DNA from: Acidiphilium multivorum AIU301
Lineage (GTDB): Bacteria; Pseudomonadota; Alphaproteobacteria; Acetobacterales; Acetobacteraceae
DNA length: 64,000 bases
NCBI RefSeq assembly: GCF_000202835.1
Contig: NC_015186.1
Location: forward strand, 744,001 to 808,000
Direction of reading: 5' to 3'
The notes under the pieces are model-generated. The model did no database searches. It saw only the letters and a program-made list of their open reading frames with translations, and had not been told where the DNA came from. Within the stretch, counting starts at the first letter, position 1, and each line of letters starts with the position of its first letter. Below, piece by piece: positions 45,872 to 56,090 of this stretch. A program made the position numbers and the translations under genes.

Positions 45872-46395
45872 GCGATCAAGGCCCAACCCGCCGCAATGGT
45901 GGCGTGGTGCGCATTATCGAGGCGCTGCTGTTTGGCGGGCGCTGGCTGCTGGCGCCGCTCTATCTCGCGATGCTGGTGCTGCTGGCGCTGATCGTCGCCC
46001 GTTTCATCGTCGAACTCATCCATGCGGCACCCGGACTGATCGCGATGAGCGAGACGCAGGTGATCATGGCGACGCTGTCGCTGATCGACCTCTCGCTCAC
46101 CGCCAACCTGATCGTGCTCGTGATTCTCTCGGGCTACGAGAATTTCGTCGCCCGCATCACCCTGGCGGAGGGCGACCGCCGGCCGGAATGGATGGGCAGC
46201 ATCGATTTCGGCGCCCTCAAGCTGAAAATGCTGGGGTCGATCACGGTCATCGCCGCGGTCCATGTCACCCGCGTCTTCCTCGAGGTGCGCACCGAATCAG
46301 ACCGCGTCGTGCTGTTCCAGTCCGGGCTGATGCTCGCGCTGGTGCTCACCGGCGTGCTTCTCGCGCTGACCGACCGGCTCGCCGGTCACGACTGA
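45868..46395 (+). CDS. UPF0114 family membrane protein (YqhA-like)
   Basis: A 175-aa protein with four hydrophobic segments and the family pattern IEALLFGGRWLLAPLYLAML, LTANLIVLVILSGYENFV and MGSIDFGALKLKMLGSITVI. The function is unknown. Its start overlaps the FUSC gene (ATGA). Its 3' end overlaps the convergent GT61 gene by 10 bases, so no terminator can separate them. Confidence 0.88.
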   Translation: MSDQGPTRRNGGVVRIIEALLFGGRWLLAPLYLAMLVLLALIVARFIVELIHAAPGLIAMSETQVIMATLSLIDLSLTANLIVLVILSGYENFVARITLAEGDRRPEWMGSIDFGALKLKMLGSITVIAAVHVTRVFLEVRTESDRVVLFQSGLMLALVLTGVLLALTDRLAGHD

Positions 46396-47402
46396 AGCAG
46401 CGCCGCGAGGAAGCGGCGGAACCGGTCGGGCTCGACCCTGTAGGCCTGCGGCGCGGTCTCGTGGATGCCTTCGCTCAGCAGGCCGATCCGCTGGCCGCGC
46501 AGTGCGGCGATCGCCGACTGGTCGAGCGCGTGGCAGCGGATCACCCCGGTCACGCAGTCCGGCCCGGCGAAGATCGCATTGTGCAGGCCCGAGCCCATTG
46601 GCCCCACGATCGCCCGCGCGCCGGCGAACAGCCCGACCTGTTCGGCGAAGGGCAGGGTTTCCGGCCGCAGCACGGCGAAGCCGAATTCGTCGCGGGCGAT
46701 GGCGGCGATCTCGCTCTCGTTGACGTAGCGGCGTTGCGGCGCATCGGGATTGGCGAAATCGCCGCGGGCGACGAAGATCCGTGGCACGGGTGCTGCTGGC
46801 GGGCGGGTTGTGCGGGCGATGAAATCGTCGATCAGCGATCCGGTCAGCGGATGATACCCGCCGCGCCGGCCGAGCAGCGGGAGGATGATGGCGCGGTCGA
46901 GATCGAGTCGCTCGTGCGCCGAGTCGAACCAGATGGCCTGTTCGGGATCGATGCCGAGATGATCGTGCAGGATCGTGATGAACCAGTCCGGCATCTGGCG
47001 GTCGAGCACCGGGAGGGCGCCAGACAGCAGCGGCGAAAACCGGGCGGCGAGCAGCAGCTTCGGCAGCATCTCGATCAGAAGGTGGCCGTAGACCCGAACG
47101 CCCCAGCCGTGAAAGACGAAGGCCGGCCGCGCCTCGCGCCGCGGCGGCAGGGTGGCGAGGCGCGCCGGCATCGCCCCGTCATCCTCATGCACGATGCGGC
47201 GGACATAGACGGGCATGACGCTTTCGTCATCGAGCAGCGCGCCGCCATGCCATACCAGCCCCGGCCCGGCGAGGCGCGCCCGCATCGGCCCGAGCAGGGC
47301 GAGATCGAAGGCCTCGCGCGGCGCCTCGGCGTGGAGCCGGATCCATTCCGGCGCAATGAATTCCGGGTCCGCCGGGCGTGGCATGGGAAGCGGCGCCGGC
47401 AT
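46386..47402 (-). CDS. GT61-family (DUF563) glycosyltransferase
   Basis: A 338-aa protein with the GT61 layout: VFHGWGVRVYGHLLIEMLPK mid-protein (the conserved HxxxE/D-type region), RIFVARGDFANPDAPQRRYV (the R-R-x-x-N-E-x-E motif) and FAEQVGLFAGARAIVGPMGSGLHNAIFAG near the C-terminus. Bacterial members add sugars to capsules or exopolysaccharides. A start upstream of 47402 is possible, as the frame stays open. It lies 64 bases downstream of pepA on the same strand. Substrate unknown. Confidence 0.82.
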   Translation of the reverse strand: MPAPLPMPRPADPEFIAPEWIRLHAEAPREAFDLALLGPMRARLAGPGLVWHGGALLDDESVMPVYVRRIVHEDDGAMPARLATLPPRREARPAFVFHGWGVRVYGHLLIEMLPKLLLAARFSPLLSGALPVLDRQMPDWFITILHDHLGIDPEQAIWFDSAHERLDLDRAIILPLLGRRGGYHPLTGSLIDDFIARTTRPPAAPVPRIFVARGDFANPDAPQRRYVNESEIAAIARDEFGFAVLRPETLPFAEQVGLFAGARAIVGPMGSGLHNAIFAGPDCVTGVIRCHALDQSAIAALRGQRIGLLSEGIHETAPQAYRVEPDRFRRFLAALLQS

Positions 47403-47466
47403 CGCCGCGGCGGCGAGGCGGATCCGCGGGATCGCGCCGCCCGCCGCGCGCAGCAGGCCGGACGGT

Positions 47467-49011
47467 TCAGCGCTCGTAATGGTCCGCCACCAGCCGGTCG
47501 AGCAGGCGGACGCCGAAGCCGGTCGCCCCCTTCGGGCCGACGGCGCCGTCCTTGGTCGCCCAGGCCATGCCGGCGATGTCCAGATGCGCCCAGGGCACCT
47601 TGTTGACGAAGCGCTGGAGGAACTGCGCCGCGGTGATCGAGCCGCCGGCGCGGCCGCCGCCGATATTCTTCATGTCGGCGATGTCGCAGTTGATCAGCTT
47701 GTCATAGGCCTCGCCCATCGGCATGCGCCATACGCCCTCGCCGGTGATCTTCGCCGCCTCGGCGAGCTGCCCGGCCAGCGTGTCGTCGTTCGAGAACAGG
47801 CCGGCATTCTCGTGGCCGAGCGCCACGATGATGGCCCCGGTCAGCGTCGCGAGGTCGATCATGAAGCGCGGCTGGAACCGCTCCTGCGCGTAGGCCAGCA
47901 CGTCGGCCAGCACCAGCCGGCCCTCGGCGTCGGTGTTGAGCACCTCGATCGTCTGGCCGGAATAGGAGGTCACGACATCGCCCGGCCGCTGCGCGCTGCC
48001 GGAGGGCATGTTCTCGACCAGGCCGACCAGCCCGACCGCGTCGACCCGCGCCTTGCGCCCGGCGAGTGCCGCCATCAGGCCGATCACCGTGCCGGCGCCG
48101 GCCATGTCCCATTTCATGTCCTCCATCCCGGCGGCGGGCTTGAGCGAGATGCCGCCGGTATCGAAGGTCACGCCCTTGCCGATGAAGACCAGAGGATCGT
48201 GCGGGACGGCGCGCTCCTTGCGCGCGGGTTTCGCCGCCTGCTTCGCCTGTGCCTTGCGGCCGCGCGCCGGCGCCTCGGGCTCGGAGGCGCCGAGCCATTG
48301 CATGACCACCACGCGCGGCTCGTTCACGCTGCCGCGGGCGACGCCGAGCAGCGCGCCGAAGCCAAGTTTCTCAAGGTCGCGCTGGTCCATCACCTCGACC
48401 TTTACGCCGAGCGATTTCAGCGTCTTCGCGCGGTCGGCCATCTCGGCCGGGGTGAGGATGTTGGCGGGCTCGGAAACGAGATCGCGGGTCAGCTCCACGC
48501 CGGCGGCAAGGGCGGCGAGCGGGGCGAAGGCGGTGCGCGTCGCCGCCGTATCGGACGCCAGCACGGCGAGGTTCGCGAGTTTCGGCTTCTGTTCCTCCTT
48601 CTGGCGGGTGCGGTAGCGGTCGAACCGGTAGCTGCGCAGCCGCGCGCCGAGGGCGGCATGGGCGAGCAGGGCAGGGTCGAGCGCGTCGGCGGCGAGCGAG
48701 GCGGACGGCTCCTTCAGCAGTGCCGCGGCGGCGGTCGCCCCGGCGCTCTCGGCGCGGTGGGGGGTGACGTCGTCGGCGGCGCCGAGGCCGACCAGCACCA
48801 CGCGGTCGAGACCGGCGCCGGGCGCGATCAGGGTTGCGGTCTGCCCGCGCTTGCCGGTGAAGCGCGCCGCCGCCATCGCGCGGGTGAGCCCACCTTCGAG
48901 GGCGGCGTCCAATGCTGCTGCAACACCGTCGAGCGCCGCGCCCTCGGCCAGCAGCAGGGCGAGCGCACCGCTTTCGGGCAGCGCGGGCTTTGCAAATCCG
49001 ATATCGATCAT
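47467..49011 (-). CDS. pepA: leucyl aminopeptidase (M17)
   Basis: A 514-aa cytoplasmic enzyme. The catalytic C-terminal domain has GKGVTFDTGGISLKP, MKWDMAGAG, and the metal/bicarbonate-binding NTDAEGRLVLADVL. An unusual Ala/Lys/Arg-rich insert (about residues 250-275, ARGRKAQAKQAAKPARKER) separates the N-terminal domain from the catalytic one at the usual linker. Start ATG 49011 diverges from cysQ by 92 bases. PepA can also bind DNA in Xer recombination (cer-type), and xerC lies at 61858, but there is no evidence of a link. Confidence 0.94.
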   Translation of the reverse strand: MIDIGFAKPALPESGALALLLAEGAALDGVAAALDAALEGGLTRAMAAARFTGKRGQTATLIAPGAGLDRVVLVGLGAADDVTPHRAESAGATAAAALLKEPSASLAADALDPALLAHAALGARLRSYRFDRYRTRQKEEQKPKLANLAVLASDTAATRTAFAPLAALAAGVELTRDLVSEPANILTPAEMADRAKTLKSLGVKVEVMDQRDLEKLGFGALLGVARGSVNEPRVVVMQWLGASEPEAPARGRKAQAKQAAKPARKERAVPHDPLVFIGKGVTFDTGGISLKPAAGMEDMKWDMAGAGTVIGLMAALAGRKARVDAVGLVGLVENMPSGSAQRPGDVVTSYSGQTIEVLNTDAEGRLVLADVLAYAQERFQPRFMIDLATLTGAIIVALGHENAGLFSNDDTLAGQLAEAAKITGEGVWRMPMGEAYDKLINCDIADMKNIGGGRAGGSITAAQFLQRFVNKVPWAHLDIAGMAWATKDGAVGPKGATGFGVRLLDRLVADHYER

Positions 49012-49103
49012 GCCGTCTTGTCCCGTTTTCCGTTTCGTTTAGCGACGCAATCCAGCATGCTCGCCAATTTGGTGTTTTCCAAGCCCCGGGATATCAGGCG
49101 GGC

Positions 49104-49874
<771 letters not shown>

Positions 49875-49883
49875 AGGCGTGGC

Positions 49884-50780
49884 TCAGGGCGCCGGCCAGA
49901 GCCAGGCCGCGCCCCGCACGCCCGAGGAATCGCCGTGCTTGTTGCGGACCACCGGCGTGTCGAACGTGTCGCTGATGATGTAGGGTTTCATCAGCCCCGG
50001 CAGGTCGGTGTAGAGATGGTCGAGATTCGACAGTCCGCCGCCCAGCACGATCACGTCCGGATCGAGGATGTTGACGATCATGGCGAGGCCGCGCGCCAGC
50101 CGGTCCGCATGGATGGCGAGGGCGCGGATGGCGCGTTCCTCGCCGGCGGCGGCGCGTGCCGGCACCGAGCCGGCATCCCGGGCGCCCGGCCCGTCCGCCT
50201 CTGCGGCCAGTGCCGGGCCGGCGATGTAAGTCTCGAGGCAGCCCGGCTTGCCGCACCAGCAGCGCCGCAACGGCATTTCCTCCATGCGTGGCCAGGGCAG
50301 CGGGGTATGGCCCCATTCGCCGGCGATGTGATGCCGCCCTTCCAGCACCTTGCCGTCGATCACGATGCCGCCGCCGCAGCCGGTGCCGATGATCACGCCG
50401 AAGACGCAATGCGCGCCCGCGCCCGCGCCGTCCGCCGCCTCGCTCATCGCGAAACAGTTCGCGTCGTTCGAGACGCGGACGGGCCGGCCGAGCTTCGCCT
50501 CGAGGTCCTTGTCGAACGGGTTGCCGTTCAGCCGCTCGGAATTGGCGTTCTTCACGAGGCCGGTGGCCGGGCTGATCGTCCCTGGAATGCCGATGCCGAT
50601 GCCATGCGCCGGGCCGAGCCTGGCCTCGGCATCCTGAACGAGGCCGGCGATCGTGTCGATCGTCCGACCGTAATCCTGCGGTGTCGGAACCCGCACGCGA
50701 TGCGCCAGCGAGCCGTCGGGCATCAGCGCCGCGATCTCGATTTTGGTCCCGCCCAGGTCGATGCCGATGCGATAGGTCAT
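49884..50780 (-). CDS. ROK-family sugar kinase (fructokinase/NAGK-like)
   Basis: A 298-aa kinase. Seen: RIGIDLGGTKIEIAALM (ATP site), GIGIPGTISPATG, VSNDANCFAMSEAADGAG, VIIGTGCGGGIVIDGK, GEWGHTPLPW (ROK His) and the zinc motif CWCGKPGCLETYIAGPAL. The closest pattern is Mak/fructokinase or N-acetylglucosamine kinase of proteobacteria. It converges on cysQ with nine bases between and diverges from the TusA-like gene. Confidence 0.9.
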   Translation of the reverse strand: MTYRIGIDLGGTKIEIAALMPDGSLAHRVRVPTPQDYGRTIDTIAGLVQDAEARLGPAHGIGIGIPGTISPATGLVKNANSERLNGNPFDKDLEAKLGRPVRVSNDANCFAMSEAADGAGAGAHCVFGVIIGTGCGGGIVIDGKVLEGRHHIAGEWGHTPLPWPRMEEMPLRRCWCGKPGCLETYIAGPALAAEADGPGARDAGSVPARAAAGEERAIRALAIHADRLARGLAMIVNILDPDVIVLGGGLSNLDHLYTDLPGLMKPYIISDTFDTPVVRNKHGDSSGVRGAAWLWPAP

Positions 50781-50865
50781 GATCTGTCCCGTCCGTTACG
50801 TCCGGCGCCTCTATCACGCCATTGGGCCTATTGCTCAAGAGGCGGCGAGGCGTCACCATGTTCCC

Positions 50866-51144
50866 ATGGCGGACAGACAGCTCGACGCGCGCTATCTGAA
50901 AGGGCCGATGCCGGTGCTGCGGGCGGCCCGCGAACTGCGCTCCATTGCCCCTGGCACGCGGCTGCGCGTGCTCGCGACAGATCCCCGCGCTGTCGTCGAT
51001 TTTCGCGATTTCTGTCGCGATGCCGGCCACGCGCTGATCTCGTGGAGCGAGGTAAAGGGCGTCTTCAGCTTCACCATCCGCGCCGGCGGCGCGAAACAGG
51101 AGGCCGCCGCGAAAGAAGCGGCCCGGCACGACACCGCCAGATAA
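50866..51144 (+). CDS. TusA-like protein lacking the sulfur-carrying cysteine
   Basis: A 92-aa protein with the TusA fold signature RQLDARYLKGPMPVLRAARE. In TusA the motif is L-x-CP-x-PVL; here the Cys is Gly13 (KGPMPVL). The rest of the fold is kept (GTRLRVLATDPRAVVDFRDF, then VFSFTIRAGG). It cannot carry persulfide at the usual site; a Cys remains at DFCRDAGH, as in the second conserved position of some family members. The start chosen gives the normal N-terminus. Could be a regulatory or binding variant. Confidence 0.8.
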   Translation: MADRQLDARYLKGPMPVLRAARELRSIAPGTRLRVLATDPRAVVDFRDFCRDAGHALISWSEVKGVFSFTIRAGGAKQEAAAKEAARHDTAR

Positions 51145-51172
51145 GCAAACCAACAGGGAGACTCCGAGACAG

Positions 51173-52102
<930 letters not shown>

Positions 52103-52140
52103 TCCGGCGCTATCGCGGGGAAAACCTGGGAGTTTCGATC

Positions 52141-52407
52141 ATGGCCGCAGCCAAGCCGGACGCCGGCGCCCCGGAGTCGGGACCGGACATCGACAAGTTG
52201 TCCTTCGAGGATGCCCTGGCCGAGCTGGAGCGCATCGTGCGCGGGCTCGAAACCGGGCAGCAGAAGCTCGAGGACGCCATCGCCGCGTATGAGCGCGGCA
52301 GCCGTCTGAAGCAGCATTGCGAGGCGCGGCTGGCCGAGGCCGAGAGCCGCGTGCAGTCGATCGTCGCCCGCGCCGACGGCTCCCTTGCCCTGAAGGACGA
52401 CCAATGA
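52141..52407 (+). CDS. xseB: exodeoxyribonuclease VII small subunit
   Basis: An 88-aa protein with the XseB pattern KLSFEDALAELERIVRGLET, GQQKLEDAIAAYERGSRLKQ, CEARLAEAESRV. It forms coiled-coil oligomers around the XseA catalytic subunit. The stop overlaps the ispA ATG (ATGA), a conserved arrangement. Confidence 0.93.
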   Translation: MAAAKPDAGAPESGPDIDKLSFEDALAELERIVRGLETGQQKLEDAIAAYERGSRLKQHCEARLAEAESRVQSIVARADGSLALKDDQ

Positions 52408-53309
52408 CCGCCACCGAGTCCGACGCCGCTCTCGCCGCTGCCCTCAGGGACGCGGCTGCCCTGATCGAGACCGAACTCGACGTGCTGCTGCCCCTGCCCG
52501 AGGGTGAGGAGCGCCCGCTGGTCGAGGCGATGCGCTATGCCGTGCTCGGCGGCGGCAAGCGGATGCGCGGCTTCCTCGTGATCGAGACGGCACGGTTGTT
52601 TTCGGTCAACATCACCTGCGCGGTACGCGTTGCCGCCGCGGTCGAGATGCTGCACGCCTACTCGCTGGTGCATGACGACCTGCCGGCGATGGACGATGAC
52701 GATCTGCGCCGCGGCAAGCCGTCCTGCCACAAGGCCTTCGACGAGGCGACCGCGATCCTGGCCGGCGATGCGCTGCAAACCCGCGCCTTCGAGGTGCTGG
52801 CCGAGCCGGACACCCATTCCGATCCCGAGGTGCGCTGCGAACTGGTGCTGGCCCTCGCGGCCGCCTCCGGCGCGCGCGGCATGGTCGGCGGCCAGATGAT
52901 CGACATCGTCTCGGAAGGCCGGCAGCTCGAACCGCCGGTGATCACCCGCCTGCAGGCGCTCAAGACCGGGCGGCTGATCCAGTTCAGCGCCGAGGCCGGT
53001 GCCATTCTCGGTCGCGCGCCGGGGCCGCAGCGGCACCATATCGCCGGCTACGGCCGGGATCTCGGCGCCGCCTTCCAGATTGCCGACGACATTCTCGACG
53101 AGGAGGGCTCGGATGCCAGCCTCGGCAAGACCGCCGGCAAGGACGCTGCCCAGGGCAAGGCGACGATGGTCGCGGTGATGGGGATCGAGCGCGCGCGCAC
53201 CCATGCGGCGCATCTCGCGAGCCAGGCCGCCGCCTATCTCGACAGTTTCGGCGCGAAGGCCGATCTGCTTCGCGCGCTGGCCGCCTTCACGGTCAACCGC
53301 CGGAACTGA
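52404..53309 (+). CDS. ispA: (2E,6E)-farnesyl diphosphate synthase
   Basis: A 301-aa prenyltransferase. The first Asp-rich motif is LVHDDLPAMDDDDLRRGKPSCH (two extra residues before the last Asp, the bacterial FPP form), the second FQIADDILDEEGSDASLGKT. GGGKRMRGFLVIETARLF and LKTGRLIQFSAEAGAILG complete the site. It condenses IPP with DMAPP and GPP. In related genomes dxs follows; here a glycosyltransferase does. Confidence 0.94.
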   Translation: MTATESDAALAAALRDAAALIETELDVLLPLPEGEERPLVEAMRYAVLGGGKRMRGFLVIETARLFSVNITCAVRVAAAVEMLHAYSLVHDDLPAMDDDDLRRGKPSCHKAFDEATAILAGDALQTRAFEVLAEPDTHSDPEVRCELVLALAAASGARGMVGGQMIDIVSEGRQLEPPVITRLQALKTGRLIQFSAEAGAILGRAPGPQRHHIAGYGRDLGAAFQIADDILDEEGSDASLGKTAGKDAAQGKATMVAVMGIERARTHAAHLASQAAAYLDSFGAKADLLRALAAFTVNRRN

Positions 53310-53319
53310 CCGGCGGACG

Positions 53320-54282
53320 ATGCGGATCGTCATCGCCAGCCGGATCCTGAACGAGGAGGACATCGTCGAGGCCTTCGTGCGGCACAACGCGAGCTTCGCG
53401 GCGCACATGCTCTTCCTCGACAATGGCAGCACCGACCGCACGCTCGCGATCCTGCGGGCGCTGCGCGACGAGGGGCTTCCATTGTCGGTGTTCCAGGCCC
53501 GCGCCGTCGGGTTCGACGAGGCGCGGGTGAATTCATGGCTCTACGAGACCGCCGACGGGCTGCACCACCCGGATTGGGTGGCGTTTCTCGATGTCGATGA
53601 ATTCATCGTCGCGGGCGAGGGCGGGCTGGGCGGCGCGCTTGCCGCGACGGTGGCGGGCGCGGCGACGGTGCCGCTCGTGCATTATTTCGACACCGTGGAC
53701 GACGACCCGGCCGAACCGGTCGTCCCAAGGCGGATGCGCTGGCGCGCGCGGCAGACCCCGCCGGTGCCCAAGGTCATCGTGCGCGGCGGCTTCGGCGCGC
53801 GCTGTGCCGTGGCACCCGGCAATCATGGTGCGTCGGTCGATGGCGTCGCGCTGCCGCAAATCGGCCTGCCCGGCGCCGCACTCGCGCATTATCCCCGCCG
53901 CTCCGGCTGGCACGACCTGCAGAAATGCGGGATCGGCTGGCTCAAGGTGCTGGCGGCCGGCGCGGCTGCGCTGCAAAACCGCTATTCGGAACACTATCAA
54001 GTGCCGTTCGAGCGTTTGCGTGATGCTCCCGCGAGCCTGATCGGCGACCCGGCCTATCTCGCCCAGCCCGTGGACCCGGCGCGGATGGTGTTCGACCCGA
54101 TCGACTATCGCGGTGGCGAGCTGCGCCATACGGTGCCGTCCGACCCGGCGATGCGCGCGCTCGCGGCGGCGTTGCACCATGCCGAGGCGCTGGCCCGTGC
54201 CCATGGCCGCCTGCTTGACGTGTCGGCCGAGGCGCGCGGCCTGGTCGCGCGATGGAACGCGGAGCGCGAATTCCTGTTCTGA
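53320..54282 (+). CDS. GT2/GT92-like glycosyltransferase
   Basis: A 320-aa protein beginning RIVIASRILNEEDIVEAFVR, HNASFAAHMLFLDNGSTDRT, with the metal site VAFLDVDEFIVAGEG (DVDEF, the pattern of domains grouped as glycosyltransferase 2 family/GT92). The rest includes KVIVRGGFGARCAVAPGNHG and LPGAALAHYPRRSGW. No membrane segment. It starts 10 bases after the ispA stop. Such stand-alone enzymes often act on cell-surface glycans; substrate unknown. Confidence 0.8.
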   Translation: MRIVIASRILNEEDIVEAFVRHNASFAAHMLFLDNGSTDRTLAILRALRDEGLPLSVFQARAVGFDEARVNSWLYETADGLHHPDWVAFLDVDEFIVAGEGGLGGALAATVAGAATVPLVHYFDTVDDDPAEPVVPRRMRWRARQTPPVPKVIVRGGFGARCAVAPGNHGASVDGVALPQIGLPGAALAHYPRRSGWHDLQKCGIGWLKVLAAGAAALQNRYSEHYQVPFERLRDAPASLIGDPAYLAQPVDPARMVFDPIDYRGGELRHTVPSDPAMRALAAALHHAEALARAHGRLLDVSAEARGLVARWNAEREFLF

Positions 54283-54314
54283 CCGGAGCCGCGGCGACCG
54301 GCATGGAGGGCGGC

Positions 54315-54932
54315 ATGGACCATGAGGCGAGGGGTGGAGCGGGGCGCCGGCGCATGGATCGCGATCGCCTTGCCGCGTTCAGCGACGGGGTGCTCGCCAT
54401 CATCATCACGGTGATGGTGCTCGAGCTGAAGACGCCGTCCGGCCCCGAGCTTGCCGCGCTGTCCGCCAGCTTGCCGACGCTCGCCGGCTACGTGCTGAGC
54501 TTTCTCTATGTCGCGATCTACTGGAACAACCACCATCATCTCTTCCAGCTGGTCGAGCGGGTGAATGGCACGATTCTCTGGGCCAACATCCACCTGCTGT
54601 TCTGGCTGTCGCTGATCCCCTTCGCCACCGGCTGGCTCGGCGAGTACCCCCGCGCCTCGGGCCCGGCGGCGCTCTACGGCTTCGTCCTATTGATGCCGGC
54701 GATTGCCTGGAAGATCGCGCAGGCGGCGATCATCCACGCGCAGGGTCCAGACTCCCCTCTGGCGACGGTGCTTGGTCGCGACATCAAGGGGAAGATTTCA
54801 CCGCCGCTCTATCTCGCCGGCCTGGTCCTCGCCTTCGTCTCGCCCTGGATCGCCGATGGACTTTACGCTCTGGTCGCCTTGTTGTGGTGCGTGCCGGACC
54901 GTCGGATCGAAGCGTTGTTCGACGGGCGCTGA
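54315..54932 (+). CDS. TMEM175/DUF1211 family membrane protein
   Basis: A 205-aa protein with six hydrophobic segments and the TMEM175 signature RLAAFSDGVLAIIITVMVLE (the FSDGV motif in TM1) and YVAIYWNNHHHLF (TM3 region, W-x-NHHH). Bacterial members are potassium channels formed by four subunits. GGAGG lies five bases upstream of ATG 54315; an upstream ATG (54303) adds four residues. It converges on the acyl-CoA synthetase remnant. Confidence 0.85.
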   Translation: MDHEARGGAGRRRMDRDRLAAFSDGVLAIIITVMVLELKTPSGPELAALSASLPTLAGYVLSFLYVAIYWNNHHHLFQLVERVNGTILWANIHLLFWLSLIPFATGWLGEYPRASGPAALYGFVLLMPAIAWKIAQAAIIHAQGPDSPLATVLGRDIKGKISPPLYLAGLVLAFVSPWIADGLYALVALLWCVPDRRIEALFDGR

Positions 54933-54939
54933 GCGCCGC

Positions 54940-56090
54940 TCAGCCGGCCCGCGCCCGCTCGCGCAGTACGTATTTCTGGATCTTGCCGGTCGAGGTCTTC
55001 GGCAACTCGCTGAACACGATGCGCTTCGGCGCCTTGAAATGGGCCATGTTCTGCCGGCAGAAGGCGATGATCTCCTCGGCCGTGGCCGTCATGTCCGGCC
55101 GCAGCACGACGAAGGCACACGGCACTTCGCCCCATTTCTCGTCCGGCGCGGCCACGACCGCCGCTTCCAGGACCGCCGGATGGCGATAGAGCACGGTCTC
55201 GATCTCGATCGTCGAGATGTTTTCCCCGCCGGAAATGATGATGTCCTTCGAGCGGTCCTTGAGCTCGATGTAGCCGTCGGGGTGCATCACGCCGAGATCG
55301 CCGGTCGCGAACCAGCCGCCGGCGAAGGATTTTTCCGTGGCGGCCGCATCCTTCAGGTAGCCCATCATCACGATGTTGCCGCGCAGGAACACCTCGCCCA
55401 TCGTCGTCCCGTCCGCCGGCACCGGCGCGCGGGTGGCCGGATCGGCGACCATCGCCCCTTCCTCGACCGCATAGGTCACGCCCTGTCTTGCCCGCAGCGC
55501 CGCGCGCTCCGCCGCCGGGCGGCCGTTCCAGTCCTCCTGCCAGGCGCAATAGGTCACCGGGCCGTAGGTTTCGGTCAGCCCGTAGACATGGGTGAGATCG
55601 ACACCGAGCCCTTCCATCGCCTCGATCACGGCGGCAGGCGGCGGCGCGCCGGCGGTCATCATCGCGACGCCGCGCCCGGCATAGACGGCACGCTGCGGTT
55701 CCGGCGCGTTGATCATCATGTTCATGATCACCGGTGCGCCGCAGAGATGTGTCACCCCATGCCGCTCCACGGCGGCGGCGATACTCGCCGCGTCGATCCG
55801 CCGCAGGCAGACATGCGTTCCGGCCAGCGCGGTGATGGTCCAGGGGAAGCACCAGCCGTTGCAGTGGAACATCGGCAGCGTCCAGAGATAGACCGGATGC
55901 TGGCGCATGTTCCAGGTGATGGCGTTGCCGAGCCCGTTCAGATAGGCGCCGCGATGATGATAGACGACGCCCTTGGGCTTGCCCGTGGTGCCCGAGGTGT
56001 AGTTGAGCGCGATGGCCGACCATTCGTCATCGGGGAAGCGCCAGTCGAAATCCGCCGTGCCGGTGGCGAGGAAATCCTCGTAGTCCATTG
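54940..56090 (-). pseudogene. acyl-CoA synthetase, C-terminal part (cut by IS)
   Basis: This holds about 381 codons of an AMP-dependent acyl-CoA synthetase: the P-loop ALNYTSGTTGKPKGVVYHHR, YGLTETYGPVTYC, TGDLGVMHPDGYIELKDRSK and the catalytic Lys in KTSTGKIQKYVLRE. The N-terminal part is at 57171-57653. Removing the IS and one 8-bp copy rejoins the frame exactly, giving one 541-aa protein. The residual frame is open through the IS end to an ATG at 56139 in the element, so a 399-aa truncated product (17 IS-coded residues) could be made; it lacks the N-terminal substrate domain. Confidence 0.9.
56083..56090. repeat. 8-bp target-site duplication, left copy
   Basis: GTCCATTG borders the left end of the IS element and is repeated exactly at 57171-57178. 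An 8-bp duplication is what IS1595-family transposases generate. Confidence 0.9.
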
